DNA of 62,448 bases from an uncultured Lachnospiraceae bacterium (GCA_944384155.1 CALWSG010000020.1:1-62448); one strand, 5' to 3'. Positions 8,343-18,393 are shown, counted from the first letter of the stretch. A program made the numbers and translations. The notes: generated by a model not told the origin, from the sequence alone.

Positions 8343-10757
8343 TTATTCAACACTCTTAAGTGATGTTGCCATATCTATTTTTTTCATTTTATAATGCATT
8401 GATAAATTAGTAATAACTGCAAATAAAGCTGTCAGCAGACCGCTCCACACAAAGCTTAGCGGAAATACGTCTCTGCCAAACATAACCATATCAACCTCTG
8501 CCGTTATTATTACAAATTTGTGCAGCACTATGCCAAGCAATGCTCCCACTGCTATTCCAATAACCGTGATAATAATATTTTCCCTATATATATATGACGA
8601 TACTTCAATATCATAAAATCCAAGAACCTTAAGAGTTGCAAGCTCCCTCTTTCTCTCATTAATATTTATGTTATTAAGGTTGTACAACACTACAAATGCC
8701 AATCCTCCGGCTGCAATAATTATAACTGCAACTATAACATCCATGCTGCCAAGCATATCTTCAAACTTATCTCGCAGCTTGTCAACATATGATGCTCCAC
8801 TCACTCCGTCATATTTAAGCAGCTCTTCTATGACAGCCTCCTCATTTGCCTTTCCCTCCTCTGTAAGGGATATTATAATCTCATTATAGGATACATCTCC
8901 TATAAGCTCCTGATACATTGATGAACTCATATATATATTATGATAAACATAATTTTCCACTATCTTTCCCACTGTCACTCTGTATTCCTCTGCGCCTCCA
9001 AGAGACAGAGCTATAACATCCCCCTCCTTAACATCAAGCTCCCCTGCGGCTTTTTCAGAAAGCATAACTTCATTATCAGAAAGCTCATATTCATTATGAG
9101 TGTTTCTGTCTCTAAGCTTAATAAAATCATTAAGCTTATCTGTATCCTCAGCCACATATATGTATGCTGTCAGACTTTCTTCATCTTTCTTTACAGTAAG
9201 AGAGCTGTTTCTTAAAAACATATAGTCTCTTATATTTTCATCTGCACCAAGGGTTTCTTCTATGCCCGCCCTGTTCTCCTCAGACATATTACCGGAAACA
9301 CTAAGCACTATATCATATATATGCAGCTCATCATATTGTATTCCAACAACAGAACTAATTGAGTCTTTTACTCCAAAGCCCACCACAAGAAGTGCCATAC
9401 ACCCGCTTATTCCAAACAGTGTCATAAAAAGTCTCTTTTTATATCGCACAAGATTTCTTATTGTTGATTTTCCCGAAAAATTTATTCTCTTCCATATAAA
9501 CGGAATATATTCCAAAAATACCTTTTTTGTCTTTTTGGGCGGCTCAGGTCTCATTAATGCAGCAGGATTATCCATTAACTCTCTATAGCATGAAAATATT
9601 GTTGCCGCCGTCACTAAGGCTACTGCAAGAACACAGGCAAACACAAAATAGAAACCGTTTATGGGAGTAAGTATATCCTCAAGACAATAAAGCATTTTAT
9701 ATGCATCTATTATTACCCTTGGCAGAAAAATACTTCCTATTATTCCTCCCAAAAGACTTCCTGCTGATGATGCTAACAGACCGTATTTTATGTACTTTCC
9801 TGCTGCCTCTCCCTTTGTGTACCCCAGTGCTTTCAGTGTCCCTATCTGGGTTCTCTGCTCCTCCACCATTCTCGTCATGGTTGTAAGACTAACAAGTGCC
9901 GCAACAATAAAGAATATAGCCGGAACAACCTTTCCTATATTACCTATTCTCTCTGCATCCTGGTCAAATTCAACATATGTCTGAATTGAATTCCTGTCTA
10001 AAACGTAAAAAGCACCTTCCATGCTTTCAAGATATTCCTCTATCTTTTCCTTTACACCGTCAACAAGCTCACTGTACTCATCAGTGTAAGCTTCCTCCTC
10101 CTTTGCCCCGTCAACTGTTATATAGCAGCTTGTATACACAGTCTGCAAAAACACATCACCGTTTACCATAATGACACCGTCTATTTTACCGTTTCCTATA
10201 GATGTTGTTCCCCTGTCAACACCAATATAATAAGGCGTTGTATAAATACCCGTTATCTCGAATTGGTTTTCCCTTAATGTCATTTCAATGGGAATTTCAT
10301 TACCTGAAGACAGTGTTATACTATCTCCTATTTTAAGTCCGTAATTATCTGCGTAGGATGCTTCTACAATACACTGATTTGTGCTCTCAGGAAGGCTTCC
10401 CTCAGACAGTAAAGGCTCATTTATTCCGTCTGTATATGACTGAACCGACACTACTCCCTCTATATCTCCCATTCTGTTTATGTAATCTCCCTGAAAGCTC
10501 CCCAATGCAAGCTTAACTCCATCTATCCCCTCAAGCTCACTGACAAGTGCCTCCGTAATACCTGTATCAGACATTACTCTTATATCCATAAGATTACCGT
10601 CATCATAAAATTTATCTGCAGACAGCCTCATATCAGGTTCCGTAGAACATATTCCCGTATAAATGGCTACTCCAAGTGCTACTATAATTAATATAGAAAT
10701 AAACCTGTTTTTTGTCTTTTTTATTTCTGCGTAAAACTCTTTTCTTATGGCCTTCAT
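8343..10757 (-). CDS. ABC transporter permease, FtsX domains
   Basis: Membrane component (804 residues) of an ABC exporter of the MacB/FtsX superfamily. There is an N-terminal membrane helix (about 17-37), a large extracytoplasmic domain, and an FtsX block of three helices near 275-400 containing MVEEQRTQIGTLKALGYTKGE. A second extracytoplasmic domain follows, then a second FtsX block near 685-800 with NERKRELATLKVLGFYD. The substrate is unknown; relatives move lipids, peptides or drugs, or sense bacitracin-like compounds. It lies 31 bases after its ATPase gene and about 20-25 bases before hisA. No two-component system adjoins it. Confidence 0.92.
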   Translation of the reverse strand: MKAIRKEFYAEIKKTKNRFISILIIVALGVAIYTGICSTEPDMRLSADKFYDDGNLMDIRVMSDTGITEALVSELEGIDGVKLALGSFQGDYINRMGDIEGVVSVQSYTDGINEPLLSEGSLPESTNQCIVEASYADNYGLKIGDSITLSSGNEIPIEMTLRENQFEITGIYTTPYYIGVDRGTTSIGNGKIDGVIMVNGDVFLQTVYTSCYITVDGAKEEEAYTDEYSELVDGVKEKIEEYLESMEGAFYVLDRNSIQTYVEFDQDAERIGNIGKVVPAIFFIVAALVSLTTMTRMVEEQRTQIGTLKALGYTKGEAAGKYIKYGLLASSAGSLLGGIIGSIFLPRVIIDAYKMLYCLEDILTPINGFYFVFACVLAVALVTAATIFSCYRELMDNPAALMRPEPPKKTKKVFLEYIPFIWKRINFSGKSTIRNLVRYKKRLFMTLFGISGCMALLVVGFGVKDSISSVVGIQYDELHIYDIVLSVSGNMSEENRAGIEETLGADENIRDYMFLRNSSLTVKKDEESLTAYIYVAEDTDKLNDFIKLRDRNTHNEYELSDNEVMLSEKAAGELDVKEGDVIALSLGGAEEYRVTVGKIVENYVYHNIYMSSSMYQELIGDVSYNEIIISLTEEGKANEEAVIEELLKYDGVSGASYVDKLRDKFEDMLGSMDVIVAVIIIAAGGLAFVVLYNLNNININERKRELATLKVLGFYDIEVSSYIYRENIIITVIGIAVGALLGIVLHKFVIITAEVDMVMFGRDVFPLSFVWSGLLTALFAVITNLSMHYKMKKIDMATSLKSVE

Positions 10758-10788
10758 ATATAGCTACACCTCAATTCCAGCTTAAAGC

Positions 10789-11490
10789 TTACCATTCTAT
10801 CTGCTCAACAGGCATAGGATTTTCATTTATTTTCATATCCGATACCTGACCGTTTTTTATCTTAAATATCCTGTCTGCCATAGGTGCAATAGCCTGATTA
10901 TGTGTTATTACAATAACTGTCATCTTCTTTTCCCTGCATGTATCCTGCAAAAGCTTTAATATTGACTTTCCAGTATTATAGTCAAGCGCACCTGTAGGCT
11001 CGTCACACAAAAGCATTTTAGGATTTTTTGCAAGAGCCCTTGCTATTGCCACTCTCTGCTGCTCTCCTCCCGATAATTGTGCCGGAAAGTTATTCATTCT
11101 GTCCTTAAGACCTACCTCCTCAAGCACCGTCTCTGCATCTAAAGGATTTTTGCTTATCTGGTTTGCAAGCTCCACGTTTTCCTTTGCCGTAAGATTAGGC
11201 ACAAGATTATAAAACTGAAACACAAAGCCTATATCATATCTTCTGTATGTTGTAAGATTTCTGGAATTATATTGGCTTATATCCGTACCGTCAATAATAA
11301 CACTTCCCGATGTAAGGGTGTCCATTCCTCCAAGAATATTTAAAACCGTTGTTTTTCCCGCACCGGAAGGACCTACAATAACAACAAATTCACCCTTTTC
11401 TATGTTCAGGCTTATGCCGTCAACTGCCTTTATACTCACTTCCCCCGTCTTATATTCCTTAACCACATCCTTAAGCTCAATAAAACTCAT
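10789..11490 (-). CDS. ABC transporter ATP-binding protein (MacB/LolD type)
   Basis: ATPase partner (233 residues) of the FtsX-domain permease that follows it. It has Walker [10 protein letters not shown] (about residue 39), the Q-loop in [14 protein letters not shown], signature [15 protein letters not shown], Walker [13 protein letters not shown], and the switch His in VIVITHN. The YNLVPNLTA phrase and short length place it in the LolD/MacB/FtsE group. It is first in an operon with the permease and, apparently, hisA. A strong promoter lies about 70 bases upstream. Confidence 0.94.
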   Translation of the reverse strand: MSFIELKDVVKEYKTGEVSIKAVDGISLNIEKGEFVVIVGPSGAGKTTVLNILGGMDTLTSGSVIIDGTDISQYNSRNLTTYRRYDIGFVFQFYNLVPNLTAKENVELANQISKNPLDAETVLEEVGLKDRMNNFPAQLSGGEQQRVAIARALAKNPKMLLCDEPTGALDYNTGKSILKLLQDTCREKKMTVIVITHNQAIAPMADRIFKIKNGQVSDMKINENPMPVEQIEW

Positions 11491-11557
11491 AAGTATCTTC
11501 CTCTCTGACTTTTATTCTTATATATTCACATTCCCGCATATCTTTTTTCCTATTTTC

Positions 11558-11586
11558 ATACTAACATTCTCTTTAATCTCTGTCAA
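11558..11586 (-). promoter_or_regulatory. Promoter of the ABC exporter-hisA operon
   Basis: Perfect -35 TTGACA at 11581-11586, 17-base spacer, -10 TAGTAT at 11558-11563, directed toward the ATPase gene. Confidence 0.75.
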
Positions 11587-11702
11587 CTCACTTAAATTAA
11601 CATTTATAATATTTTTATAATTATTCCGGAGCAAAATTTGAAACAATACCTTTTGGTGCATTGAAAATGAAATTTGCTAAAACACCGGTAATTCCACATT
11701 GC

Positions 11703-11727
11703 AAAAAAAGCACCGATGTCGGTGCTC
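11703..11727 (-). terminator. Terminator after metY
   Basis: On the minus strand an 8-bp stem AGCACCGA/TCGGTGCT with a two-base loop is followed by seven T, about 20 bases after the metY stop. It is a classic Rho-independent terminator. Confidence 0.85.
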
Positions 11728-11747
11728 TTTGCATTTACAGTATTTTT

Positions 11748-13028
11748 TTATGCATTCATTGCCTGCTCTATGTCGGCTATAATATCATCTGCATCTTCAA
11801 TACCAACTGAAAATCTTATTAAATCAGGCTGCACTCCTGCTTCTATAAGCTGTGCCTCCGAAAGCTGTCTGTGGGTATGGCTTGCAGGGTGAAGTACCGA
11901 TGTACGTGCGTCTGCCACATGAGTAACTATTGCCGCAAGCTTAAGGTTATCCATAAATCTTACGGATTCCTCCCTGCCGCCCTTAAGACCAAAGGAGATT
12001 ACTCCACAGCTTCCATTTGGCATATATTTCTTTGCAAGCTCATAGTACTTATTATCCTCTAAGCCACAGTAATTTACCCACGCAACCTTTGGATTGGCCT
12101 TTAAATATCTTGCTACCTTGTCTGCATTTTCGCAGTGCTTTTTCATTCTGAGATGAAGTGTTTCAAGTCCCATGTTTAAAAGGAATGCATTGTGAGGTGA
12201 CTGCACTGAGCCTAAATCACGCATAAGCTGTGCTGTTGCCTTTGTTATGTATGCACCCTTTCCAAACTTCTGTGTATATATAATTCCATGATAAGACTCG
12301 TCAGGTGTTGTAAGTCCCGGGAATTTATCCTTATGAGCCTCCCAGTCAAAATTGCCGCTGTCAACTATACAGCCTCCCACAACAGTTGCATGACCGTCCA
12401 TATATTTTGTTGTGGAGTGTGTCACAATATCTGCACCCCACTCAAACGGTCTGCAATTTACAGGTGTTGCAAAGGTGTTGTCTATTATAAGAGGTACCCC
12501 ATGGGAATGGGCAAGCCTTGCAAATTTTTCTATGTCAAGAACTACAAGGGAAGGATTGGAAATTGTCTCTGCAAATACTGCCTTTGTATTGTCCTTAAAG
12601 GCTTTTCTAAGCTCCTCCTCCGGTGCATCAGGGTCTACAAATGTAAAATCAAGTCCAAACTTCCTTAAAGTCACATTAAATAAATTAAATGTTCCTCCGT
12701 ATATAGGTGCAGAACATACCACATGTCCTCCTGCCTCACATATATTTATAATGGCAAAAAGATTAGCCGCCTGACCGCTTGAGGTAAGCATTCCTGCCAC
12801 ACCGCCCTCAAGCTCCGTTATTTTTGCCGCCACCATATCACATGTAGGATTTTGAAGCCTTGAGTAAAAATATCCCTCTGCCTCCAAATCAAAAAGCTTT
12901 CCCATATGATCACTTGTATCGTACTTAAATGTTGTACTCTGATATATAGGCATTACTCTCGCCTCTCCTGATTTGGGAGTATAGCCTCCCTGTATACATA
13001 TGGTTCCCAAATTTCTTTTTTCTGCCAT
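11748..13028 (-). CDS. metY: O-acetylhomoserine sulfhydrylase (aminocarboxypropyltransferase)
   Basis: PLP enzyme of the Cys/Met metabolism family (426 residues) that makes homocysteine from O-acetylhomoserine and sulfide. The start MAEKRNLGTICIQGGY, the substrate region YFYSRLQNPT, and the PLP lysine in HSTTKYMDGH (near 205) are all typical. The long insertion after the PLP site (FPGLTTPDESYHG) separates MetY from cystathionine gamma-synthase. RHTRLS-like RQLSEAQLIEAG is near the end. It stands between the M16 protease gene and a strong terminator. There is no room for a SAM riboswitch in the 67-base gap upstream, so control by such an element is unlikely here. Confidence 0.95.
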   Translation of the reverse strand: MAEKRNLGTICIQGGYTPKSGEARVMPIYQSTTFKYDTSDHMGKLFDLEAEGYFYSRLQNPTCDMVAAKITELEGGVAGMLTSSGQAANLFAIINICEAGGHVVCSAPIYGGTFNLFNVTLRKFGLDFTFVDPDAPEEELRKAFKDNTKAVFAETISNPSLVVLDIEKFARLAHSHGVPLIIDNTFATPVNCRPFEWGADIVTHSTTKYMDGHATVVGGCIVDSGNFDWEAHKDKFPGLTTPDESYHGIIYTQKFGKGAYITKATAQLMRDLGSVQSPHNAFLLNMGLETLHLRMKKHCENADKVARYLKANPKVAWVNYCGLEDNKYYELAKKYMPNGSCGVISFGLKGGREESVRFMDNLKLAAIVTHVADARTSVLHPASHTHRQLSEAQLIEAGVQPDLIRFSVGIEDADDIIADIEQAMNA

Positions 13029-13095
13029 TGCTTATAAGCTCCTTTCAATATTGTACAGTCTTACTTTCATCACTTGTACTTTAATGGTAAGTCTA

Positions 13096-14334
13096 TCATA
13101 ATTTAATATGTTTTTCAATAGGTCCTACCAAACCTACGCTCATCTCCTCCATTACTATATACTTATCCGTAATCCTTTTAATATCCTCTGTTGTAACATT
13201 ATTAAGGGACTTTATTGTACGTCTAAAGGGAATGATTTCTCCGTAATTCATATATGACTTGGCATTGCCCGTCATTTTAGTCATTACATTATCACGGTTT
13301 AATGTCATCTCTACGGTAAGCTGATGCTTAGCCTCATTAAGCTCAGCCTCTGTTACACCCTCCTTAACAAGGTCATATATAAGACTTTCCATAATACTAT
13401 ATACCTTATTTAACTGCTCAGGGTTCATTGCACCATAAATGTGAAAAAGTCCCGCATTTTCAAAGGAGCTTCCATATGAATACACCGAATATGTAAGCCC
13501 GTTCTTTTCCCGTATTTCCCTAAACAATCTTGAATTTACATCACTTCCGAATATTGCATTTAAAAGGGTATACCCGTATCTGTCACTGCTTTTTAGGGAG
13601 GCTCCCCTAAATGCAATATTTAAATGAACCTGCTCTATATCCCTTTTTTTGACTATATAAACCTTATTGTACCCTGGTTCGCAGGTAGAAGTCTTCCTAC
13701 CTTTTTTCCTTATTCCTCCAAAGGATTTCTCTATGGCTTCCATAGCTTCCTGTCTGTTAATCTTTCCCGCAACAGAAATAATCATATTTTCCCCTGTATA
13801 GTAATTATTCATATAATCTAATATTTCCTGTCTTGTAAATCCCTTTACGGTCTTTTTCTTACCTGATATATAATAGCCTAAAGGATGACTGTTCCATATG
13901 TGCTTTTGAAGCATTTCATGGACATAGTCATCAGGAGAATCCTTGTACATATCTATTTCTTCACACACAACAGATTTTTCCCTTTCCATTTCCTCCTCAT
14001 CAATAAGAGAGCCGCTTATCATATCACCTATTAAATCTATTGCCCTTGTAAGATATTCAGGCAGGGTTCTTGCATAATATGATGTATTTTCCTTGCTTGT
14101 GTAAGCATTTACATTGCCTCCGAGAAACGATGTTTCCCTGCTTATATCATTTGTGTTTCTTTTACTTGTTCCCTTAAAAAGCATATGCTCTATAAAATGT
14201 GATATTCCGTTATTTTCCTTTGTCTCGTTTTTTGAGCCTGTCCTTACCCACACTCCAAAGGCGGCTGAATTATAATGACCTGACGGTTCTGTTATTACCG
14301 TAATACCATTTTTCAACTTAGCTATCTCTATCAT
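13096..14334 (-). CDS. M16 family zinc peptidase (YmxG/PepR type)
   Basis: Processing-type metallopeptidase of the insulinase/pitrilysin family (412 residues). The inverted zinc motif HxxEH is seen in HFIEHMLFKGT (near residue 47), and the third zinc ligand lies in the downstream acidic segment EREKSVVCEEIDMY. The second, non-catalytic M16 half covers about 190-400. No signal peptide is visible. It follows pnp, as the ymxG gene does in Bacillus, supporting the same origin. The natural substrate is unknown. Confidence 0.92.
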   Translation of the reverse strand: MIEIAKLKNGITVITEPSGHYNSAAFGVWVRTGSKNETKENNGISHFIEHMLFKGTSKRNTNDISRETSFLGGNVNAYTSKENTSYYARTLPEYLTRAIDLIGDMISGSLIDEEEMEREKSVVCEEIDMYKDSPDDYVHEMLQKHIWNSHPLGYYISGKKKTVKGFTRQEILDYMNNYYTGENMIISVAGKINRQEAMEAIEKSFGGIRKKGRKTSTCEPGYNKVYIVKKRDIEQVHLNIAFRGASLKSSDRYGYTLLNAIFGSDVNSRLFREIREKNGLTYSVYSYGSSFENAGLFHIYGAMNPEQLNKVYSIMESLIYDLVKEGVTEAELNEAKHQLTVEMTLNRDNVMTKMTGNAKSYMNYGEIIPFRRTIKSLNNVTTEDIKRITDKYIVMEEMSVGLVGPIEKHIKL

Positions 14335-14394
14335 TATACCTCCATATGTATAATTTCCCTTATTACTTACATCTTATTTCTTAAGCATAAAAGA

Positions 14395-14423
14395 TGATAA
14401 ACCGGTACTGCTCCGATTTATCA
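14395..14423 (-). terminator. Hairpin after pnp, possible terminator
   Basis: An 11-bp stem TGATAAAYCGG with a 7-base loop, followed on the minus strand by a short T-rich tract (TCTTTTAT). It lies between pnp and the M16 peptidase gene and may give partial termination. Confidence 0.5.
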
Positions 14424-14440
14424 CCTTTCAATTCCTTATA

Positions 14441-16525
14441 TTAATGAACATCCTTCATGCTGAAGCTTATTCTTCCCATTCTGTCCTTGCCAAGGCATAC
14501 CACCTTAACAACATCACCAAGTGTAAGAACATCCTCCACACGATTTATCCTCTCATTTGATATTTTGGAAATATGCACCATTCCTTCTTTGCCTGGTGCA
14601 AACTCAAGGAATGCTCCAAATTCCTTTATACTAACTACCTTTCCTTCAAATATCTGCCCCTCCTCAAAATCAGTAACTATGGTCTGAATATACTTAACTG
14701 CCTTATTCATCATAGCCATATCAGTTCCGCATACTGATACTGCTCCATCATCTGTAATATCAATTTTAACACCTGTCTCATCAATAATGGCATTAATTGT
14801 CTTACCTCTCTGACCTACTACATCACCGATTTTTGCAGGATCAATCTGAATCTGAATAATCTTAGGTGCATAAGGACCTACCTCAGGTCTTGGAGCAGCT
14901 ATTGCCTTGCTCATACAGTTTTCCATAATAAACATTCTTGCCTCACGGCATCTTGCAATGGCACCCTCAACAATATCTCTTGTCAGACCATGAATCTTAA
15001 TGTCCATTTGAATTGCTGTAATACCTGCATCTGTACCCGTCACCTTAAAGTCCATATCTCCAAAGAAATCCTCAAGTCCCTGAATATCTGTAAGGAGCAC
15101 ATAATCATCATCTGTATCTCCTGTCACAAGTCCGCATGATATACCTGCAACCATTTTCTTAATAGGTACGCCTGCCGCCATAAGTGACATACATGATGCA
15201 CATGTGGATGCCATTGATGTGGAGCCGTTTGACTCAAATGTCTCTGACACTGTACGTATTGCATATGGGAATTCCTCTTCGCTTGGAAGCACAGGCACCA
15301 AAGCTCTCTCTGCCAATGCACCATGTCCGATTTCACGTCGTCCCGGTCCCCTTGATACCTTTGTTTCCCCTACTGAATACCCAGGGAAATTATAATGATG
15401 CATATATCTTTTTGACGTTTCATTTTCATCAAGACCGTCAAGTCTCTGTGCATCTGACAAAGGTGCCAGTGTACATACGTTGCAAATCTGTGTCTGCCCT
15501 CTTGTAAACATGGCAGAACCGTGTACTCTTGGAATAATATCAACCTCTGCTGCAAGTGGACGTATCTGTGTTATTTCTCTGCCGTCAGGACGCTTATGGT
15601 CTTTTAATATCATCTTCCTTACTGTCTTCTTCTGATATTGATATAATGCCTCTCCGATAAGAGGAAGCCACTCCTCATTGTCAGCAAATGCCTCCTCAAG
15701 CCTTTCCTGTATAACTCTTATATTTTCTTCCCTTACCTGCTTTTCGTCTGTAAATACTGCTGTCTCCATCTCCTCCGGAGTAACGAGCTCCTTCATCTTT
15801 GCAAACAGCTCCTCCGGTATTGCACAGCTTTCGTATGTGTGCTTTTTCTTTCCTGCCGCTTCCACAATCTTATCTATAAATGCAATCACCTGCTGGTTTA
15901 CTGCGTGTGCCGCATATATTGCCTCTATCATTTTGTCCTCAGGCACCTCATTGGCTCCCGCCTCAATCATAATAACCTTTTCCCTTGTTGAAGCAACTGT
16001 AAGCTTTAAGTCTGATAATGCATTCTGTGATGCATTAGGATTAAATACAAACTCTCCGTTTATTAAACCAACCTGTGTTGTGGCACACGGTCCGTCAAAA
16101 GGAATATCCGAGATTGCAACTGCTATGGCTGAACCAAGCATTGCAGTAAGCTCAGGACTGCATTCCGGGTCTACTGACATAACCATATTGTTAAGTGTCA
16201 CATCATTTCTGTAATCCTTTGGGAATAATGGTCTCATTGGACGGTCAATTACCCTGGAGGTTAGGATTGCATTTTCCGATGCCTTTCCCTCCCTCTTATT
16301 AAAGCCTCCCGGTATTTTTCCAACAGCATATAATTTCTCCTCATACTCTACGCTTAATGGAAAGAAATCAATACCCTCCCTAGGCTTTTCTGATGCAGTG
16401 GCAGTAGACAATACTGTTGTGTCTCCATAGTGCATAAATGCCGCACCGTTTGCCTGTGCCGCAACTCTTCCCACATCAACAGTAAGAGTTCTTCCGGCTA
16501 ATTCCATACTAAAACTTTTGTACAT
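14441..16525 (-). CDS. pnp: Polyribonucleotide nucleotidyltransferase (PNPase)
   Basis: 3'-to-5' phosphorolytic exoribonuclease of RNA decay (694 residues, normal). There are two RNase PH-like domains (about 1-210 and 310-540), with the catalytic region in the second (FMGDMDFKVTGTDAGITAIQMD-type segment near 475). They are joined by the alpha-helical domain. KH (IGDVVGQRGKTINAIIDETG, near 560) and S1 (GKVVSIKEFGAFLEF, near 620) RNA-binding domains follow. It lies after rpsO, with a long hairpin in the gap, as in many bacteria where pnp mRNA is processed and autoregulated. Confidence 0.97.
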   Translation of the reverse strand: MYKSFSMELAGRTLTVDVGRVAAQANGAAFMHYGDTTVLSTATASEKPREGIDFFPLSVEYEEKLYAVGKIPGGFNKREGKASENAILTSRVIDRPMRPLFPKDYRNDVTLNNMVMSVDPECSPELTAMLGSAIAVAISDIPFDGPCATTQVGLINGEFVFNPNASQNALSDLKLTVASTREKVIMIEAGANEVPEDKMIEAIYAAHAVNQQVIAFIDKIVEAAGKKKHTYESCAIPEELFAKMKELVTPEEMETAVFTDEKQVREENIRVIQERLEEAFADNEEWLPLIGEALYQYQKKTVRKMILKDHKRPDGREITQIRPLAAEVDIIPRVHGSAMFTRGQTQICNVCTLAPLSDAQRLDGLDENETSKRYMHHYNFPGYSVGETKVSRGPGRREIGHGALAERALVPVLPSEEEFPYAIRTVSETFESNGSTSMASTCASCMSLMAAGVPIKKMVAGISCGLVTGDTDDDYVLLTDIQGLEDFFGDMDFKVTGTDAGITAIQMDIKIHGLTRDIVEGAIARCREARMFIMENCMSKAIAAPRPEVGPYAPKIIQIQIDPAKIGDVVGQRGKTINAIIDETGVKIDITDDGAVSVCGTDMAMMNKAVKYIQTIVTDFEEGQIFEGKVVSIKEFGAFLEFAPGKEGMVHISKISNERINRVEDVLTLGDVVKVVCLGKDRMGRISFSMKDVH

Positions 16526-16552
16526 ATGGTCCTCCTAAAATTTAATATATTG

Positions 16553-16634
16553 ACAGAAGACCGAAAACACTTAAAAAAGCGTTGCTTTTCCAAAACAATG
16601 TTTTTTTAAGTGGTCTCGGAAATTTTCTTCTGCC
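16553..16634 (-). promoter_or_regulatory. Long imperfect hairpin in the pnp leader
   Basis: Arms about 16553-16584 and 16597-16632 pair over some 25-30 positions. They hold CAGAAGA/TCTTCTG at the base and a run around CACTTAAAAAA, with few mismatches. The position between rpsO and pnp fits an RNase-cut, PNPase-sensitive leader hairpin as known in enterobacteria; that role here is inference. Confidence 0.65.
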
Positions 16635-16644
16635 TTTTAACCTA

Positions 16645-16676
16645 ACAATAGACAAGGCTATAGCCCTGTCTATTGT
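16645..16676. repeat. 32-bp near-perfect palindrome between rpsO and pnp
   Basis: ACAATAGACA at the left end pairs with TGTCTATTGT at the right end, and the centre GGCTATAGCC is also self-complementary. Only one position is a G-T pair. It starts 15 bases before the rpsO stop side of the gap ends, and no T run follows, so it is more likely an mRNA-end protecting or processing hairpin than a strict terminator. Confidence 0.7.
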
Positions 16677-16691
16677 ATAAATTAACATTAT

Positions 16692-16958
16692 TTACTTTCT
16701 GATTCCTAACTTTTCAATTAAGCTGCGGTATCCCTCAAGGTCTGTTTTCTTTAAATAGTCAAGAAGTCCTCTTCTCTGTCCTACCATCTTAAGAAGTCCT
16801 CTTCTTGAATGATGATCCTTCTGATGTGTCTTTAAATGCTCTGTTAATTCCTGAATTCTTACTGTTAAAATAGCAATCTGAACCTCAGGTGAACCTGTGT
16901 CCTCAGGTGTTCTTCCGTATGTTTTAATTAATTCTGCTTTCTTTTCCTTTGAAATCAT
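16692..16958 (-). CDS. rpsO: 30S ribosomal protein S15
   Basis: Primary 16S rRNA-binding protein of the small subunit (88 residues, typical length). The signature regions [12 protein letters not shown] and [21 protein letters not shown] are complete. The ATG follows an AGGAGG site by the normal spacing. It has its own consensus promoter and precedes pnp, the widely conserved order. Confidence 0.98.
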   Translation of the reverse strand: MISKEKKAELIKTYGRTPEDTGSPEVQIAILTVRIQELTEHLKTHQKDHHSRRGLLKMVGQRRGLLDYLKKTDLEGYRSLIEKLGIRK

Positions 16959-17049
16959 TTTTATTTCCTCCTGTTATTTAATATCGCGATGTACATTAGT
17001 ATAGGTCGGAGTGTCCAAAAACCAAGTACACGCTAAGTCTTACCGAACA

Positions 17050-17078
17050 ACTATATCATATAACCTTTAAATTGTCAA
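17050..17078 (-). promoter_or_regulatory. Promoter of rpsO-pnp
   Basis: -35 TTGACA at 17073-17078, 17-base spacer, -10 TATAGT at 17050-17055. The 5' leader to rpsO is about 85 bases. Confidence 0.8.
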
Positions 17079-17085
17079 ATCAATT

Positions 17086-18393
17086 CTAAGGAATTACCCT
17101 AATTGCACAATACGGTGTTGTAAAGTAAGCATTTCCTATTTTTATGCCTCCCTTTGGAGTGGACGCATGAATAATCTGACCGTTTCCTATATATATGGCA
17201 ACGTGACCTATAGATGAGCCATACTTGTACACCAATATATCTCCCGGCTTTGCTGATGTATATGGTATCTGTGTTCCCGCCGAAAGATACGCTGACGAGC
17301 TTCTTGGAAGATTATAACCAAACTGTGCAAATATAAGCTTTGTAAAGCCTGAGCAGTCTGTTCCGTTTGTAAGACTGTTGCCTCCGTATACATACGGATT
17401 GCCAAGGAACTGCATTGCATATTCTATAAGATCCTTAGCAGTCTGAGATACCGACTGATCAAGTGATGCTGTATTAAAAGCCGGACCTGTGTATGTACTG
17501 CTGCTGCCCGAAGAGCTGCTGCTTCCTGCAGTGCTGCTCTGTGTACTTACCTGTACCTCCACTATCTCAACTGCCACCGGAAGGCTGTTTACTTCTTTTA
17601 CATAATCTGCCGAAACATATCCTACAAGGTTATTAATATCCACCTTATACCATCCGTTATTTGCATCTTCAACAATTTCAAGATATTCGCCTTTTGCCAC
17701 CTGTGTTGATACATTACATTCTGTGCTTGGCTCCTGTCTTACATTAAGAAGCTCACAATTTACTAAAAGCTTTGTCTCCATTGTTTCCATTGCTTTAATG
17801 TTGGCATCATAGCCTTTAAGGATATAGTCCGCTGAAACATATCCTGTTACGTCACCTGATTTAATTTTATACCAGCCGTCAAGCTCCTCAAGTATTTCAC
17901 ATGCAGAACCTCCCGGCATTTTTCCGATTATTTTATTATCTGTTCCTGCACCGTCTCTTACGTTAAGATAAGATGTAACGTTAGATACTCCAAGATTTGT
18001 ATATCCCTCTATTATAGAGCCCTCCGGCACATACTTTGTTGCCACGTCAAGCTCCTCAACAGATGCATTTAACTCCTCATCTGTTGCCTCTGTAGTAACA
18101 TTTCTAAGAACATCTGACATTCCTGCTACCGGAATAGCTGTTTTGCCTGTGCTTTCATTAAGCTTTGACGCATCTGATGATGCACTTACAAGTGATACTG
18201 ACAAATCTGAAATACTTACCTCTCCTGAATATTCCGGAGCTGTTCCCTCTGCAACTATAGCCTTTGCAGCTTTATTTATATTAGTTAGGTCAATCGAATC
18301 ATTAGTGCCCTGTGACTGGATTATACCATTGATTCCTATTGCAGTTACCGCAAATGCCATTGCACCTGCTACTACTGATTTAGTATTTTTCAT
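17086..18393 (-). CDS. Secreted SH3 / NlpC-P60 cell-wall endopeptidase
   Basis: Exported peptidoglycan hydrolase of 435 residues. An N-terminal hydrophobic signal segment (AGAMAFAVTAIGING, about 9-25) is followed by a linker and two bacterial SH3 domains: near 130-190 (SYLNVRDGAGTDNKIIGKMP) and near 205-270 (LLNVRQEPSTECNVSTQV). A Ser/Gly-rich linker then leads to an NlpC/P60 domain (about 315-435). The catalytic Cys is in TDCSGF, and the His residues are in IGHVAIYIG and IIHAS. It probably cleaves the D-Glu-diamino-acid bond in wall peptides. It sits between ribF and rpsO, inside the otherwise conserved translation superoperon, with its own promoter. Confidence 0.94.
   Translation of the reverse strand: MKNTKSVVAGAMAFAVTAIGINGIIQSQGTNDSIDLTNINKAAKAIVAEGTAPEYSGEVSISDLSVSLVSASSDASKLNESTGKTAIPVAGMSDVLRNVTTEATDEELNASVEELDVATKYVPEGSIIEGYTNLGVSNVTSYLNVRDGAGTDNKIIGKMPGGSACEILEELDGWYKIKSGDVTGYVSADYILKGYDANIKAMETMETKLLVNCELLNVRQEPSTECNVSTQVAKGEYLEIVEDANNGWYKVDINNLVGYVSADYVKEVNSLPVAVEIVEVQVSTQSSTAGSSSSSGSSSTYTGPAFNTASLDQSVSQTAKDLIEYAMQFLGNPYVYGGNSLTNGTDCSGFTKLIFAQFGYNLPRSSSAYLSAGTQIPYTSAKPGDILVYKYGSSIGHVAIYIGNGQIIHASTPKGGIKIGNAYFTTPYCAIRVIP

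Noticed and set aside
13029..13095. A SAM riboswitch before metY
   Set aside because: Only 67 bases are available and no conserved SAM-binding core is visible.
15678..16214. A 178-residue plus-strand open frame
   Set aside because: It lies fully antisense to pnp, has no ribosome binding site, and its composition follows from the codon use of the real gene.
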